Origin: Anadara kagoshimensis
Taxonomy: Eukaryota > Mollusca > Bivalvia > Arcoida > Arcidae
Assembly (NCBI GenBank): GCA_021292105.1
Contig: CM037870.1
Location: 16,401,234 to 16,465,233, forward strand
Direction: 5' to 3'
DNA length: 64,000 nucleotides
The position numbers and the translations under genes are program-made. Within the stretch, counting starts at the first letter, position 1, and every line of letters starts with the position of its first letter. Positions 58,201-61,200 of this stretch are shown here, one piece after another. The notes beneath the pieces are model-generated. The model had not been told where the DNA came from and searched no databases. It saw only the letters and a program-made list of their open reading frames with translations.

Positions 58201-61200
58201 CACAGATGAAATTGTGTTATGAACCAGTATATGAGGTAACATCAGAACATGTTGTAACAATAGCCTTTAACAATGCCAGATCACTTCATAAACATTTTAA
58301 AGATGCACAGTCAGATCCAAATATCCAGGCAGCTGATATAATAGGCTTTGCTGAATCGTGGCTGAATTGCAATGATGATACCAGCCATTATGAATTAGAT
58401 GGTTTCAAATTGTTTCGAAATGATCAACCAAATTGTACCCATAGACCTCACCATGGCCTTGCGTGTTATGTAAAAGAAACATTAAATGTATCTGTTATTG
58501 GTGAGTTTTCGTCAGATAAATTGGAATTTACATGCCTAAAAATTGAAAGTAATCATTTAATGCTGAAATTGATAATTCTTTACAAAAAACCAACTTGCTC
58601 ACTAAATGAGTTCAAATGTTTACTGAACAATCATTTACTGCCTATTATTGCACATAACTGCATCAGTGGTAACACTGTTATTGTTGGAGATTTTAATTTT
58701 GATTTAAAAAATGGACACCATCAATTTTTAAACTACATGATAGAAACTTTTTCCTGCAGACAAATAGTTCAGAAATCAACAACTAAATATGGATCTTGTA
58801 CAGATTTGATATTTACTAATATGAAAGTAGAACATCATGATGTTTTAGAATGCTTCTGGTCAGATCATAAGATCATTTATTGTTCTGTATCAAACTCTGA
58901 ATTCTAAAAAATTGAGTCAGAATACATAGTTCATCATGTAAAACTCGCATAAGTTACTTTTCAACAGTACTACAGAGGAACGTTTTGTTCCCCTGTCTTG
59001 CTGTTGATGTGGGTGGTTGTGCAAATGATTGAGTTTCCACCCAAACTTTTCTCTCTTGTTTCGTCACATTGTGTAATGTTGATTGTACTCTGTTCTTTTT
59101 TATAACATGATTTAGGTTATTTTCTTTTAACTAAATTTAATTTATTACTAAATAATTCTTTTTAGACTTTCATTCTCAAGACCATTTTTTATAAAGTTCT
59201 TTATTAACCATTTGTTCATATGTCTTTATATTCAACATTTTGTACATTTATCACATAAATTATTTTTACCTTATCTAGAGACCTTAGGCACCTTAAGGCA
59301 ATACTTTAGTTTTAATTTTACAAAATTAATGTAATTATTGTAGCCATTTTAAAGTTGTATGTAGAAGTTAAATGAAAGTTGAGCCTTATTATGACTAAGT
59401 TCTATGCAAGACATGTTAATCTTGTTTACTTTTTGAAATCTTTAACTTTAAATGTTATTGTAAAAAGAACAGAAGTACGATACATATATATAACAATATT
59501 TCTTTGATGTGTGTGTTGGTTTTATTATTACATTTTTTGTTTTAATTTTTCATTTTGTATAAACTTGTACATCTTTACTGTTTATTTCATGTTACATTTG
59601 TGTATATATTACAGGAGAATTAATTCAATGTGTGATAACATCAGATTTCATCAAACAATGAAAACTAAATGTTCCTGTATAATAAATTGGTTCACTAATA
59701 ACCTGATTCTATGTAAAAAATATAAGACAATATATGAACAAAGAGACTTACTATTAACATTATAAGCTATATTATTGTTACATAAATGTATCAAAGAAAC
59801 TCTGAATATTGTCAGCAACTCCAGCCAAGCATTGTTTTGTGCATCATATGATTTTTCTGAACATACATCTCAGAATTTTATGATCTGTGAAACATAACTT
59901 TATTGTATATACTTCAATGTTATATTTGTATTTAATCAATCACAGATTCATTATGTTAATAAGTAAACATAAACTGTCATAGCAAGATTTATATATGCCC
60001 ACTGTACTTTACATGCATTTCATCATAATGTGTTTGTTTTTGTGTTAAACTTTATGATATCGCTTATATACAATATATCAGTGTATGATTAGATTATAAA
60101 ACATTATCATCACCTTAAGTTGATAAATATTATTAAGTATTAATAAATGCGAAACAAACTTGTTAACAGGTAAGTATTTCAGTAAAGGTCAATGGCACAG
60201 CATTAATTTGCTTGTAAACCTTGCTGATACTATTTACAATCTCACAAACAGGTAAGTAATACATTTCAGTGAAGGTCAATGGCACAGCATTAATTTGCTT
60301 GTAAACCTTTGTTGAATGAAAAAGTGCATATATTTCATTAAAAGTGTAAAAGTTATCCTTAGGTGGTAATATTTTGTTTATAATTCATCATATACATAAA
60401 TATAAATTAAGTATGGTAAACACTGTTTCAGTATCAATTTTATGCATTACAATGCCTACCAGGTAAAATTGATAATACTGATCATGAAATAATAAAATTT
60501 ATTTGATAATATAAGAATTGTTATGGCAATAATATATTTTTCATTAGATCCTAATACACTTGATTCTGCCAATATTTTATCTGCCTTGCATTATCTGATT
60601 TGATATGACTATATTATGCTTTTTTAAGAAATAAATTTAATCATTCAAACTTGAATGTATTACTTGTTATATCATTGGTCTGTTATCCTTCATTTATAGC
60701 AACCATTATAGCAGTTTAAGACACATTAAATAAAAATTTTGAATGCATTGAAATCTTGTCAAGTTTATGTAAAAATTATTCCTTGATTGCCATACTAACC
60801 ACATGAAACCCAACGTCTTGGCATGTACCAATGTGGTAGCCTAGTAGATAAAGTACTTGCTTCCTAAGTTGCAAGGTTGTAAGTTTGAATCCTGTACAGG
60901 TCTGACCAAAACTCAACTATTGGTAATGACTTTTCTTCACCTGCCAGTAGGCATTTAGAAATGAAAGTCACATATAAATCTACTTGTAGCCAGTTTTATT
61001 GCTCTTGGTCAATGAAGAAACATCCCAGTATATTAGGGCCACCTGTGTATGAAGGCCACTTTACTGGTTCCTTGGGTTGCCTACATGATCAGGTTTGACT
61101 ATATAATTACGCTCATTTGCAAGGAATGGAGTAATGGAGTTATATATCCCAGTCGAGATTCCATTGTTTATGTTGAGGTGGTAAGTTTAGGGATGATGAA

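Larger units (their letters stand above)
51562..58906 (+). mobile_element. Helentron (Helitron2) coding region, decayed
   Basis: Plus-strand pieces in one order encode an N-terminal basic segment, a C76/OTU-like protease, a charged repeat linker, a zinc-ribbon region, Helitron_like_N, an HUH/Y2 Rep, a Pif1-type helicase and an apurinic-like endonuclease. The C-terminal endonuclease is the mark of the Helentron/Helitron2 branch of Helitrons. Single- or few-base shifts split it near 52070, 52245, 52533, 52830, 53008, 54440-54510, 55190, 57195, 57645 and 57910. Several long frames (694, 472 and 334 codons) survive, so decay is fairly recent. It is in intron 9, in the same orientation as the host gene. 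Only the coding span is given; the true ends were not found. Confidence 0.93.
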
